From the NCBI RefSeq assembly GCF_045863935.1, contig NZ_BTVP01000017.1:11880-75879 (forward strand): a stretch of DNA of 64,000 nucleotides. The letters run 5' to 3'. The notes under the pieces were generated by a model, which was not told the origin of the DNA, did no database searches, and was given only the letters and a program-made list of their open reading frames with translations. Shown piece after piece: positions 33,030 to 42,352 of the stretch. The position numbers and the translations under genes were made by a program. The DNA comes from Parvibaculum sp045863935. GTDB lineage: Bacteria > Pseudomonadota > Alphaproteobacteria > Parvibaculales > Parvibaculaceae. Every line of letters begins with the position of its first letter. Positions within the stretch are counted from its first letter, which is position 1.

Positions 33030-35972
33030 GTGAGCGAGTCCGAAGTATCGAAACCACTTCGCGCCTGGACGGGCGCTGCGCCCGCGCCATATGACGCCGA
33101 TCGTGTCGCGCGCGAGATGGAGGATTTTCGTGCCGCCGTCGCGCGCATTGGCGACGAGAAGCTCACCGCGCTTGCGGCGGACAAGGATGTCCTGCACCTC
33201 ATATCTTCCCTGTTCGGCAACTCGCCCTTCCTGGGCCGTATCCTGCGTCTTCATACCGATTGGCTGCCCGGTCTGCTCGACCGCACGCCGGATGCAGCCT
33301 TCGAAGACCTGCTGGCGCGCACGGCGGCAGCGGGTACGCTCGACGGCCAGGCGGAAGTCATGTCCGCGTTGCGCCTCGCCAAATCCGAAGCCGCACTCCT
33401 CATCGCCATGGCCGACATCACAGGCGCCTGGCCGCTTGAGCGGGTGACGGATGCACTGACCTCCTTTGCGGACACCGCCGTTGACACCTCCATCGAATGG
33501 CTTCTGCGCAATGCCGCCGCCCGGGGACAGATACTGAAATCGCCGGCGGAGGTTTCTGCGCAAGGATCGGGCCTCGTCCTTCTCGGCATGGGAAAATACG
33601 GCTCGCGCGAACTCAATTATTCGAGCGACATCGATCTCGTCGTCTTCTATGAGCCGGGGCTGCTGCCTCTGAAGGATGGTCTCGACGACGGCGGTTTCTT
33701 CGTTCGCCTCACGAAGGATCTCGTGAAGATGCTGCAGGAGCGGACGGCGGACGGCTATGTTTTCCGCACCGATCTGCGCCTCCGTCCCGACCCGGGCGGC
33801 ACGCCCGTCGCCGTCTCGCTCCCGGCCGCGGAGAGCTACTACGAAAGCCGCGGGCAGAACTGGGAGCGCGCTGCCTTCATCAAGGCGCGTGCCGTCGCGG
33901 GCGACAGGGAGGCGGGCGCACGCTTCCTGAAAATGCTGACGCCTTACATCTGGCGCAAGAATCTCGATTTCGCCGCCATCGACGACATCCATTCGATGAA
34001 GCGCCAGATCCATGCCGTCGGCGGCCACGGGCAGATCGCGGTTGCCGGTCACAACATCAAGCTCGGACGCGGTGGCATTCGCGAAATCGAGTTCTTCGTA
34101 CAGACGCAGCAATTGATCGCCGGCGGCCGCGACCATGACCTGCGGGGCAAGCAGACTTGCGCCATGCTCGATGAGCTCGCCGCGAAAAAATGGATTGCGC
34201 CCGAGACGGCGGAAGAACTCAGGGAGGCGTACCGCTTCCTGCGTACGCTCGAACACCGTCTTCAGATGATCGACGACGAGCAGACGCATTCGCTCCCCAC
34301 CTCAGACAAGGATATCGACCGCGTCGCCTGTTTCATGGGTTTCGCGGATCGCGAGAGCTTCTCCAAGGCGCTTACGGCGCGTCTCGAATGCGTGCGCGAT
34401 CACTACGCCAAGCTCTTCGAGACGGCGCCGCCCCTCGGCGAGGAGGGCGGCAGCCTTGTCTTCACGGGCACGGACGACGATCCCGAAACGCTTGAGACCC
34501 TGCGCGGTCTCGGCTTCACGCGCGTCTCGGAAATGTCGGAATCGATCCGTGCATGGCATACGGGACGCTTCCCGGCGACGCGCGCGACGCGCTCGCGCGA
34601 ACTGCTGACGAGCCTCATGCCGGCGCTTCTCCGTGCGCTCTCCCGCACGTCCAATCCCGACACCGCCTTCGACCGTTTCGACCGTTTTCTCACCGGGCTT
34701 CCCACCGGTGTCCAGCTCTTTTCGATGCTCTATTCCAACCCGCATCTGCTCGATTTGCTGGCGGGAATTTGCGGCACGGCGCCGCGTCTTGCGGATTATC
34801 TGAGCCACAATCCGCGCGTTCTCGAAGCAGTGGTCGATCCCGATTTCTTCAAGGTCCTGCCGGATCGCGAAGCACTGAACCGCAGCCTTCGCGAAGAACT
34901 CGCCCATGCGGTGGACTATCAGGACATACTCGATTTCGCACGCGTCTGGGCGCGCGAATACCGCTTTCGCCTCGGCGTCCGCGTGCTCTCCGGCAGCGCG
35001 GATGCGGAGGAGGCGGGCCCCGCTTATGCGGCGCTTGCAAGCGAGCTCGTCGCCGCGCTCGCGCCTGCGGCGGAAGCACGGGTCGCGGAAAAACACGGTC
35101 GCATTCCCGGCGGCCGTTTCGTCGTGGTCGCAATGGGAAAGCTCGGCAGCGAGGAAATGAGCGCCGCTTCCGATCTCGACCTCATCGTGATCTACGACGC
35201 GGATGCGGAAGCCTCGTCCGACGGTGAGCGTCCCCTCTATGCCGCGCAATATTACGCGCGTGTCTGTCAGCAGCTTATCAGCGCCCTCACTGCGCCGACT
35301 GCAGAGGGCAAGCTCTATGAGGTGGATATGCGGCTGCGCCCCTCCGGCAATGCCGGCCCCATCGCGACATCCTTCGCAAGCTTCGTCGCCTACCAGGAAG
35401 CCGAAGCCTGGACATGGGAACACATGGCATTGACGCGCGCACGCCTCATCGCCGGGCCGGACGACCTGAAGGAGCAGGTGAGAACCGCCATCGCGGAGAC
35501 GCTCCTCCGTCCGCGCGACAGGGCGAAGATCGCCGCCGATGTCGCCGGGATGCGCGCGCGCATTGCAAAGGAGCATGCAAGCAGCAACCCCTGGGAACTG
35601 AAACATGTGCGCGGCGGTCTCGTCGATATCGAGTTCATCTGCCAGTACCTCCAGCTTGTGCACGGCGCGACCCATCCCGAGATACTGAACACGCATACGC
35701 GCACCGCCCTTGCCCGCATCGCGGAGGCGGACCTTATGCCGCCCGAGACGGCGGACATGCTCGTCCGCGCCATTGCCCTCAATCACAATCTCACCCAGGT
35801 AATCCGCGTCTGCGTCACAGGTGTCTTCAACCCGGCGGAAGCGTCTTCCGGTCTGAAGTCGCTTCTGGCTCGTGCCGGCGATGCGCCTGACTTTCCCGCC
35901 CTCGAAGCCGAACTCGCCGACAGTCAGCGCAAGGTGCTGGAAGCATTCGAGAGCATCGTCGGCACCGCCTGA
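33030..35972 (+). CDS. glnE: Bifunctional glutamine synthetase adenylyltransferase/adenylyl-removing enzyme
   Basis: A 980-residue GlnE. It modifies glutamine synthetase by adding or removing AMP in response to PII. Two nucleotidyltransferase domains are visible: GKYGSRELNYSSDIDLVVFYE (adenylyl-removing, N-terminal half) and GKLGSEEMSAASDLDLIVIYD (adenylyl-transferase, C-terminal half), each with the GS-x-DxD metal motif, separated by a helical regulatory linker. C-terminal LRLIAGPDD-type and KHVRGGLVDIEFICQY segments are family hallmarks. GTG start at 33030 after GGGAGGAGAAGCG. Length matches the family (about 950-1000). Confidence 0.96.
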   Translation: MSESEVSKPLRAWTGAAPAPYDADRVAREMEDFRAAVARIGDEKLTALAADKDVLHLISSLFGNSPFLGRILRLHTDWLPGLLDRTPDAAFEDLLARTAAAGTLDGQAEVMSALRLAKSEAALLIAMADITGAWPLERVTDALTSFADTAVDTSIEWLLRNAAARGQILKSPAEVSAQGSGLVLLGMGKYGSRELNYSSDIDLVVFYEPGLLPLKDGLDDGGFFVRLTKDLVKMLQERTADGYVFRTDLRLRPDPGGTPVAVSLPAAESYYESRGQNWERAAFIKARAVAGDREAGARFLKMLTPYIWRKNLDFAAIDDIHSMKRQIHAVGGHGQIAVAGHNIKLGRGGIREIEFFVQTQQLIAGGRDHDLRGKQTCAMLDELAAKKWIAPETAEELREAYRFLRTLEHRLQMIDDEQTHSLPTSDKDIDRVACFMGFADRESFSKALTARLECVRDHYAKLFETAPPLGEEGGSLVFTGTDDDPETLETLRGLGFTRVSEMSESIRAWHTGRFPATRATRSRELLTSLMPALLRALSRTSNPDTAFDRFDRFLTGLPTGVQLFSMLYSNPHLLDLLAGICGTAPRLADYLSHNPRVLEAVVDPDFFKVLPDREALNRSLREELAHAVDYQDILDFARVWAREYRFRLGVRVLSGSADAEEAGPAYAALASELVAALAPAAEARVAEKHGRIPGGRFVVVAMGKLGSEEMSAASDLDLIVIYDADAEASSDGERPLYAAQYYARVCQQLISALTAPTAEGKLYEVDMRLRPSGNAGPIATSFASFVAYQEAEAWTWEHMALTRARLIAGPDDLKEQVRTAIAETLLRPRDRAKIAADVAGMRARIAKEHASSNPWELKHVRGGLVDIEFICQYLQLVHGATHPEILNTHTRTALARIAEADLMPPETADMLVRAIALNHNLTQVIRVCVTGVFNPAEASSGLKSLLARAGDAPDFPALEAELADSQRKVLEAFESIVGTA

Positions 35973-36231
35973 TCCCCGTATTCCCATGGCTGAAGATTTG
36001 CAGCGCAAGCGTGCTGGCCGGGGTGCCAGCGCGTTAACGCTGTTTCGCTTTGACGCGCGATAAGTGCCGTATCCCCGGGATTTTCTTGGTTAATCCGTCT
36101 GCCGTCCTCAGCGCGGCGGCGGACGCTGCCGGGCGTCGCGCGTGTCAAAACGGCACGCATCGGGTAGGTAAGTCGAAGGCATCCTTCGGGAACCGTCCCA
36201 CGCCGGGCAGGGGTATTGGAGTAAGGCGCGC

Positions 36232-37836
36232 ATGGAGCGTCACGACGCGATCGTGATCGGGGCCGGACTGAACGGATTGGTCGCCGCCGCCTATCTGGCG
36301 CGCGCCGGACTTTCCGTGCTGGTGCTGGACCGTGCCTTCGCGCCGGGCGGCATCGCCGCCGAACATGAAGTCGCGCCGGGCTATCGCCTCCCGCGTTTCG
36401 CGCTCGGAAGCGGCGGTCTGCCGCCGCGCATTGCCGCCGATCTCGACCTGCCGCGTCACGGCCTCCGTTTCATCCGCGCGGAAGGCGGCGTCACCTGCTT
36501 TCCGGATGGCAGCTACCACGCAAGCTATCGAGACGGCCTCGTGCATCGTCGTGAGATCGCGCGCTTCTCGCGTCGCGACGCCGATGCCTTCACGCGCTAT
36601 CGCCGCGATATGCTGCGCGCCGCAGGCGGTCTCGCGCCGCTTCTCGCCGGTCCGGCGCACACGCCTGCGAGGGGTATCTTCGGCGGGCTTCGTGCACGCC
36701 TTTCTCTCGCGGACAGCATCGCCGCCATCGCGCCCGGCGATCTCCGCGACATGCTCCGCCTCTGGACGCTTCCCGCCTCGGATTTTCTCGACGCCTATTT
36801 TGAAAGCGATGCCGTGAAGGCGCATCTCGCGGCCGCGGCCATGATGGGCGGCACGCTCGGGCCCCGCACGCCCGCAAGCGCCTCGCGCCTCGTGTTTCCC
36901 TGGCTTTCCGAACCTGGCGACGCAACAGGCGGCGCGCCCGAAACCCTCATGCCTTTCGGCGGTCCGGCGGCGCTGGTGCAGGCGCTCACTTCCGTCATCC
37001 TCGCCTCGGGCGGGCGGTTGCGCATGGAAGCGGAAGTCACCGACATCCGCATCAAGGACCGCAAGGTGCAGGGCGTCGTCCTTGCGAATGGCGAGGAGAT
37101 CGGCGCGGGCGCCGTTCTTTCCGGCCTCGATGTGAAGCGGAGCTTTCTAAGCCTTTTCCAGTGGAAGGACCTGCCCGAAGGTCTCGTCGAGCGTGTCGGC
37201 CGTGTCCGGATGAGGGGCGTTGCCGCGAAGGTCAACATGGCGCTCGATGCCGCGCCCGTGTTTCCCGGACTGCCAGAGGGTTGTCCCTCGCTCGGCGGCG
37301 GGCTTCGTCTCGCGGGCTCGCTCCCGGCGATGGAACGCGCCTGGGCTGACTGGCGCGAACGCATGCCGCCGCGCGACCCGCTGATCGAGATTCTGATGCC
37401 GTCTTTCCTCGATCCTTCGCTCGCTCCGCGAGGCGGCCATGTCCTTTCAGCGCTCGTGCAATATGTACCGGAAGTGCTGCATGAAGGCCCCTGGTCGGCG
37501 GAGCGGCGCGACGCGCTCGGGGACCTCGTCATGACGCGTCTCGCCGAGGTGAGCCCCGGCATCGAAAAGCATGTCGTCGCGCTTGAAGTCTTGCTGCCAA
37601 ACGACATTGAAAACGAGATTGGCCTCACCGGTGGCGACTTCGCCTATGGTGAGACGATGCTCGATCAGATGTTCGCGAACCGCCCCTTTCCCGGCATGGG
37701 CGGCGCGGAAACGCCGCTGCGCAATTTCTACCTGTGCTCGCCCAGCGCGCATCCCGGGCCGCTGGTGATGGGCGGGGCGGGGGCCAACGCCGCCTCCACG
37801 CTTCTTGGCCGGCTTGGCAAGGCGGTGCGCACATGA
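36232..37836 (+). CDS. FAD-dependent oxidoreductase, phytoene-desaturase/PYROXD2-like (first of pair)
   Basis: A 534-residue NAD(P)/FAD-dependent oxidoreductase. The ADP-binding motif DAIVIGAGLNGLVAAAYLARAG spans residues 5-26, with the acidic residue at the end of strand 2 (VLVLDRAFAPGG). The C-terminal FAD segment is LCSPSAHPGPLVMGGAGANAASTLL. LYLFxxGL-like MPFGGPAALVQALT is the substrate-side helix. It resembles CrtI-fold desaturases/isomerases and the animal PYROXD2 group rather than a known carotenoid enzyme, since no carotenoid genes are nearby. It overlaps the next gene by 4 bp. Reaction unknown. Confidence 0.82.
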   Translation: MERHDAIVIGAGLNGLVAAAYLARAGLSVLVLDRAFAPGGIAAEHEVAPGYRLPRFALGSGGLPPRIAADLDLPRHGLRFIRAEGGVTCFPDGSYHASYRDGLVHRREIARFSRRDADAFTRYRRDMLRAAGGLAPLLAGPAHTPARGIFGGLRARLSLADSIAAIAPGDLRDMLRLWTLPASDFLDAYFESDAVKAHLAAAAMMGGTLGPRTPASASRLVFPWLSEPGDATGGAPETLMPFGGPAALVQALTSVILASGGRLRMEAEVTDIRIKDRKVQGVVLANGEEIGAGAVLSGLDVKRSFLSLFQWKDLPEGLVERVGRVRMRGVAAKVNMALDAAPVFPGLPEGCPSLGGGLRLAGSLPAMERAWADWRERMPPRDPLIEILMPSFLDPSLAPRGGHVLSALVQYVPEVLHEGPWSAERRDALGDLVMTRLAEVSPGIEKHVVALEVLLPNDIENEIGLTGGDFAYGETMLDQMFANRPFPGMGGAETPLRNFYLCSPSAHPGPLVMGGAGANAASTLLGRLGKAVRT

Positions 37837-39410
37837 AGTGGGGCGGCGTGCAATACGATGCAATTGTGATCGGCGGTGGCCATAACGGCCTTGTCGCCGC
37901 CGCACGGCTTGCATCCGGCGGCGCGCGCGTCCTGCTCGCGGAGGCCGGCCCATGCGTCGGCGGAGCGGCCGTCACTTCCGAAATCACACCCGGCTACAGC
38001 GCGTCCGCCGTTGCGCATCTCCTCGAAGGATTTCCCCGCCGCATCGAGCGAAAACTGAAGCTCCACAAGCACGGGTTGCGCTATGCGGCGCGCGATGTTG
38101 CGACCGTGGCGCTCGACCGTGACGAAAATCACATGCTCCTTCCTCGCACGCGCAAGGAATTTGCTGCCTTTCGTAATGTGCTGCCGAAGGACGCCGATGC
38201 CTATCGTGAATATGTAGCGCGCCGTCGTGCGCTGGCCGAATTTGTCGCGCCGCTTCTCGGCGAGCGCCCGCCTGCTCTCAACGATCCGGATGCCTTGAAG
38301 CGTTTTCTCCGCCACTCCGTCTGGCGTGCCGCGCTGAAGGGCGCAAGCACCATGCAGAACCTTCTGCGTGTGCTGCCCGAGGCGATCGGTGATCGGCTCG
38401 ATGCCGAATTTGAATCGCCGCTCCTCAAGGGTGCCCTCGCTTTCGACGCGACGCTCGGCGGCGCGGAAAGCCCCTACGCGCCGGGCACCTCCTTCCGCTC
38501 CATACTCCGCGAGGCGATGCGCATGCAGGGGCAGGGTGCCATGCTTCCCCTGGGCGGCATGGGCGCGCTTTCCGACGCGCTGGCGGCATCGGTTGCGGCC
38601 GCTGGCGGCGATGTTCGCGTCAATACGCGCGTCGTGCGCATTCTGGTCGAGGAAGGCAAGGCCGCCGGCGTCGAACTTTCGGGCGGGATCGAGGTCCGCG
38701 CTGCTCTCATTCTCTCCGCGATCGCCCCGCGTGCGACAATGCTTGACCTCGTGGGAGCGCGTCACGTCGAGACGGACGATCTTCGCGAGCTCCGCCATCT
38801 CGTGCCGCGTGGTGCTGCGGCGAAAATCAATCTCGCACTCGACCGCCTGCCGCAGTTTGCGGGTCTTGCGCCCGAACTTCATGGCGCTCGCCTTCTCATC
38901 GCGCCTTCGCTCGCCGAACTCGACGAAACGGCGAACGCGGCGCGAAGCGGTGCTCTTCCGTTCGAACCGGTGATGGAGGTCCTTCTGCCGAGCGTCACCG
39001 ATCCTCTGCTTGCGCCGGAGGGACAGCACGTCATGTCGATCATCGTGCATCACGTCCCGCACGCGATGGCGGGCGGCTGGGATGCGCATCGCGAGGCGCT
39101 GGTGCAGCGCGTTGTGCGCATGCTGGGCGCTTACGCACCCGGCATCGAGGACATGATGATCGCGGGCGAAATCCTGACGCCGCCGGACATCGAGGAGAAA
39201 TACGGGCTGGCCGGCGGCGACTGGCATCAGGGCGATCTCCGCCTCGATCGGCTCTTCGCCTTCCGCCCCGCGCCCGCCTATGGCCGCTGCGAAACGCCAC
39301 TGCCTGGCCTCTGGCTTTGTGGCGCGGGCAGTCATCCGGGCGGCGGCATCACTGGTTTGCCGGGTTGGCTTGCCGCAGACGCTGTTCTCGCGGATGGAGG
39401 AAGCGCATGA
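37833..39410 (+). CDS. FAD-dependent oxidoreductase, phytoene-desaturase/PYROXD2-like (second of pair)
   Basis: A 525-residue paralogue of the preceding gene. The FAD site is YDAIVIGGGHNGLVAAARLASGG, followed by VLLAEAGPCVGGAAVTSE. The C-terminal FAD contact is GLWLCGAGSHPGGGITGLPGWLAADAVL, typical of the CrtI/PYROXD2 fold. The ATG at 37833 overlaps the first gene's stop, and the frame's stop overlaps the GcvT-like start (39407), so three proteins are made in a coupled row. Tandem paralogues suggest a heteromeric enzyme or sequential oxidation. Confidence 0.82.
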   Translation: MKWGGVQYDAIVIGGGHNGLVAAARLASGGARVLLAEAGPCVGGAAVTSEITPGYSASAVAHLLEGFPRRIERKLKLHKHGLRYAARDVATVALDRDENHMLLPRTRKEFAAFRNVLPKDADAYREYVARRRALAEFVAPLLGERPPALNDPDALKRFLRHSVWRAALKGASTMQNLLRVLPEAIGDRLDAEFESPLLKGALAFDATLGGAESPYAPGTSFRSILREAMRMQGQGAMLPLGGMGALSDALAASVAAAGGDVRVNTRVVRILVEEGKAAGVELSGGIEVRAALILSAIAPRATMLDLVGARHVETDDLRELRHLVPRGAAAKINLALDRLPQFAGLAPELHGARLLIAPSLAELDETANAARSGALPFEPVMEVLLPSVTDPLLAPEGQHVMSIIVHHVPHAMAGGWDAHREALVQRVVRMLGAYAPGIEDMMIAGEILTPPDIEEKYGLAGGDWHQGDLRLDRLFAFRPAPAYGRCETPLPGLWLCGAGSHPGGGITGLPGWLAADAVLADGGSA

Positions 39411-40687
39411 CGCCCGACACCGCGCCTCCCAATGAACATCCCGACATCGAGATCGACCTCGGTAGCGAGCAGGCGACAGTCGATCCGGCCCTCTTCGAGG
39501 AAGCGCCGGCCGAGCCGCCTTTCGCGCGCACCGTCCACACAACGCCGCTTCACATCGTCACTTCCGCCGAGAGCCGCACCAACCGCTGGACGGATTGGAA
39601 CGGCTACACCGTGCCGGAGGTGCTGACCGACCTTGGCGACGAGTATCGCGCGTTGCGCGGGGCGGCGGCGCTTGCCGATCATTCGCCGCTCGTCAAATAC
39701 CGAATCTTCGGGCGTGACGCTCTCGACTATCTGCAGCGTCTCGTGACGCGCGATCTCGCCGCACTTGAAGTCGACACGGCCGTTCATGTCGTCTTCTGCG
39801 AAGGCCGCGGCCTCGTCCTCGGTGACGGGCTTCTCTTCCGCCTCGGCGAAGAGGAATATCGTCTGGTTACGGAAGAAACGCACCTCGCATGGATGATGGA
39901 CAGCGCGGAGGGTTTTCGCGTTGGCATCGCCGATGTCAGTGCGACCCTCGCGCTTCTTTCGCTTCAGGGCCCGTTGTCAGCGCTCTGTCTGCACGAAGCG
40001 GGCGTTGCGAACATCGACGGACTGGCGCCCTTCGCCGCGCGATGGGCGGAGATCGCGCGCATGCCCGTTTATGTGAGCCGCACCGGCGCGAGCGGCGATC
40101 TCGGTTACGAACTCTGGGCGGACGCCGAAGACGCCCCTCATCTCTGGCGGCACCTGATGGAGAAGGGCGCTCCGCATGGCCTCCGGGCCACCGGCTTTGC
40201 GCTTCGCGAACTTGCGCGCCTCGAAGCCGGTTTCCCTCGCGCGGGCAAAGACTATCTCTCGGCCCTCGCCGCTGTCGCGCGTGCCGGTGCGTCGACACCG
40301 TTCGAGCTCTGGCGCAATCCGCCCGTCGCCTCGGGCAAGGCGGTTTTCAACGGTGGCCGCGCGCTCCGCAGCCTCGCGCCGGTGCCGCCGCGCCGCCGCC
40401 TCGTGGTGCTCGTCGCTGATGCCATCGAGCCTGTCTCCCTGTCGTCCGTCCTCTCCGGCACGCGCCAGGTGGGCACGGTCACCACCTCCGGCTTCTCTCC
40501 GGCGCTCGGCGCCAATATCGCTTTTGCCATGGTCAAGGACGAAGCCGCCGATGGGGAACTCGCCCTCACGGCGACCCTGCGCGAGGGCCTCGGCGCCCGC
40601 GAAGTCGTGCTCCGGGCGCGAATCCTGCCGGAACCGGCCTGGAATGCCGCCCGCCGCCTCGTTCTGCCGGCCCCTCTCAAGCCCTGA
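39407..40687 (+). CDS. GcvT-like aminomethyltransferase family protein
   Basis: A 426-residue protein with the folate-binding GcvT fold. GDEYRALRGAAALADHSPLVKYRIFGRDALDYLQRLVTRDL is the N-terminal barrel; GYELWADAEDAPHLWRHLMEKG and LREL-ARLEAGFPRAGKDYLS complete it, with a C-terminal beta domain. Such proteins use tetrahydrofolate to take up a methylene or methyl group, as in demethylation. The first 40 residues are acidic and disordered. Coupling to two FAD oxidases suggests demethylation of a methylamine-type compound, as for dimethylglycine dehydrogenases where the folate domain is fused, but this is inference. Confidence 0.8.
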   Translation: MTPDTAPPNEHPDIEIDLGSEQATVDPALFEEAPAEPPFARTVHTTPLHIVTSAESRTNRWTDWNGYTVPEVLTDLGDEYRALRGAAALADHSPLVKYRIFGRDALDYLQRLVTRDLAALEVDTAVHVVFCEGRGLVLGDGLLFRLGEEEYRLVTEETHLAWMMDSAEGFRVGIADVSATLALLSLQGPLSALCLHEAGVANIDGLAPFAARWAEIARMPVYVSRTGASGDLGYELWADAEDAPHLWRHLMEKGAPHGLRATGFALRELARLEAGFPRAGKDYLSALAAVARAGASTPFELWRNPPVASGKAVFNGGRALRSLAPVPPRRRLVVLVADAIEPVSLSSVLSGTRQVGTVTTSGFSPALGANIAFAMVKDEAADGELALTATLREGLGAREVVLRARILPEPAWNAARRLVLPAPLKP

Positions 40688-40907
40688 AAAAAAATGTCGC
40701 CGCCGTCCGACGGATTTCCCGCCCCCACGCGTTTGTCTTGATAACGGTGGCCCGGACGGCCTCGCTGCTGATCCCCCCTTGAAGCAGAGACCCATACGTC
40801 CGGACATACCGGTTCCGGAGACCGCGGGTACCTCCCGCAGTTGACGCCTGCGGCTCCGGAACGCGAACGCCCCCGGGGTACGGAAACCCAAGGAAGAGGA
40901 ATTTGAG

Positions 40908-41618
40908 ATGCGTAAACTGAAATATGGATTGCTCGGCACTGCGGCAGCGCTCGCTCTGGCGGTCGCCATGCCCGCGCTGTCGCAGGCCGGTCCCGGCAAG
41001 GGCGGCCATGGTGCCATGATGTTCGAGCAGGCAGACACGGATGGCGACGGTTACGTCTCGAAGGATGAGATGCAGGCCGCGAGCGAGAAGCGCTTCGCCG
41101 GCGCCGATGCCGATGGCGATGGCGTTTTGACGAAGGAAGAAATGTCGGCCGCGCATGAGAACATGCGCATGAAGCATGGCGGCGACCCTGCCGAGCGATT
41201 TGCCGCCGCCGACGCCGATAACGACGGCAAGGTCACGCTCGACGAAATGAAGGCGGCAGCCGCCGCCCGCATGGCCGAGCGCGGCAAGGAGGGCGGCATG
41301 CCCGGCCGCCACGCGGACCGCATGACGACGTTCTTTGCCGCCGCCGACAAGGATGGTGACGGCGGCCTCACGCAGGACGAAATGCAGGCCGCGCACGAGA
41401 ACATGAAGAAGCGCATGGGTGACCGCGACGGCAAGCGCGGTGGTCACTTCGGCCGCATCGATGCCGATGGCGACGGCCAGGTGACGAAGGCCGAGTTCGT
41501 GGCCGGTGGCGAGAAGATGTTCGAACATCTCGACGCAAACGGCGACGGCAAGATCGAGCCGGGCGAAGGCCGCATGAATCGTGGCGGACCGGGTGCCAGG
41601 GCGCCCGAAGCGGAGTAG
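40908..41618 (+). CDS. Secreted EF-hand calcium-binding protein, six EF loops
   Basis: A 236-residue exported protein. A signal peptide (residues 1-28, cleavage after SQA) precedes six DxDxDG EF-hand loops: 43-54 DTDGDGYVSKDE, 67-78 DADGDGVLTKEE, 102-113 DADNDGKVTLDE, 147-158 DKDGDGGLTQDE, 185-196 DADGDGQVTKAE and 209-220 DANGDGKIEPGE. It probably binds periplasmic Ca2+ or another divalent ion. It heads a likely operon with an ECF sigma factor and two membrane proteins, so it may be a metal-dependent input or a target of that system. Confidence 0.9.
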   Translation: MRKLKYGLLGTAAALALAVAMPALSQAGPGKGGHGAMMFEQADTDGDGYVSKDEMQAASEKRFAGADADGDGVLTKEEMSAAHENMRMKHGGDPAERFAAADADNDGKVTLDEMKAAAAARMAERGKEGGMPGRHADRMTTFFAAADKDGDGGLTQDEMQAAHENMKKRMGDRDGKRGGHFGRIDADGDGQVTKAEFVAGGEKMFEHLDANGDGKIEPGEGRMNRGGPGARAPEAE

Positions 41619-41654
41619 GCTCTTCCATGGCGGATCGCCGCCTCGGACCTTTGC

Positions 41655-41680
41655 AGGGCGCCGGCGCAGACCGGCGCCCT
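41655..41680. other. Strong 10-bp hairpin between EF-hand and sigma-factor genes
   Basis: AGGGCGCCGG (41655-41664) and CCGGCGCCCT (41671-41680) with a 6-base loop. There is no U-tract, so it may be an attenuator, a processing site or a stabiliser that sets different levels of the EF-hand and sigma-factor messages. It falls in the region that a longer sigma start (41627) would translate, which argues for the downstream start. Confidence 0.5.
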
Positions 41681-41749
41681 CGCATCGGCTCAATACCGGC
41701 GTTGCCGGGCCCTCTTTGTTCAGAAGGCCCAACAAGGGGAAAGATACGG

Positions 41750-42325
41750 TTGGATCGGCCGTCGGACGATGAACTCGTGGCCGCTGTCGCATCGGGCGAC
41801 GAAGCGGCCTGCCGCGCGTTGATGGACCGGCACCTCACGCGCATGCTCGCGCTTGCCCGCCGCATGCTCGGCAACCATGCCGATGCCGAAGAGGTCGCGC
41901 AGGAGGTTTTTCTCCGCGTCTGGACCCATGCCGGACGCTGGGAGCCCGGCAAGGCGCAATTCGGCACCTGGCTCCACCGCGTTGCCACCAATCTCTGCCT
42001 CGACCGCCTGCGCCGCCGGCGCGGGACCGAGGATATCGACGCGATCCCCGAGCCTGCGAGCGGCGAACCCGGGCCGGACCGGCAGCTTGAGCAGCGCGAG
42101 CTTGCGGCCCGCGTGGAAGCCGCCCTCCAGGGCCTGCCCGAGCGCCAGCGCGCGGCCATCGTGCTTTCGCACTATCAGGGTCTCGGAAATATCGAAGCGG
42201 CGGATATTCTCGGCGTCACCGTGGAAGCGGTGGAATCGCTTCTGTCGCGCGCGCGCCGTCAGTTGCGGGTGGCGCTTGCGACGGAAAGGGACGAGCTGTT
42301 GCGTTCAAGGGAAATAAGCGCCTGA
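41750..42325 (+). CDS. ECF RNA polymerase sigma factor
   Basis: A 191-residue sigma-70 family factor of ECF type. Region 2 reads ALMDRHLTRMLALARRMLGNHADAEEVAQEVFLRVW. Region 4 reads ALQGLPERQRAAIVLSHYQGLGNIEAADILGVTVEAVESLLSRARRQLR, the promoter -35 reader. The TTG at 41750 has AAGGGGAAAG upstream and gives a standard ECF length; a longer frame to ATG 41627 would add 41 non-conserved residues over a hairpin. The two membrane proteins downstream are probable regulators. Confidence 0.9.
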   Translation: MDRPSDDELVAAVASGDEAACRALMDRHLTRMLALARRMLGNHADAEEVAQEVFLRVWTHAGRWEPGKAQFGTWLHRVATNLCLDRLRRRRGTEDIDAIPEPASGEPGPDRQLEQRELAARVEAALQGLPERQRAAIVLSHYQGLGNIEAADILGVTVEAVESLLSRARRQLRVALATERDELLRSREISA

Positions 42326-42352
42326 TCTGGCGCGGGAAGTGGACTTGAGACA

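Noticed and set aside
31587..34289. 900-codon minus-strand frame
   Set aside because: Antisense to the sensor kinase and glnE; no domain seen.
35973..36231. Small ORF MAEDLQRK... (35986-36063) in the glnE downstream spacer
   Set aside because: No ribosome-binding site and no conservation signal; otherwise the 259-bp spacer shows only scattered short inverted repeats.
40688..40907. 220-bp spacer before the EF-hand gene, searched for a promoter or riboswitch
   Set aside because: No convincing -10/-35 pair or conserved RNA element; only an A8 run and GC-rich short inverted repeats.
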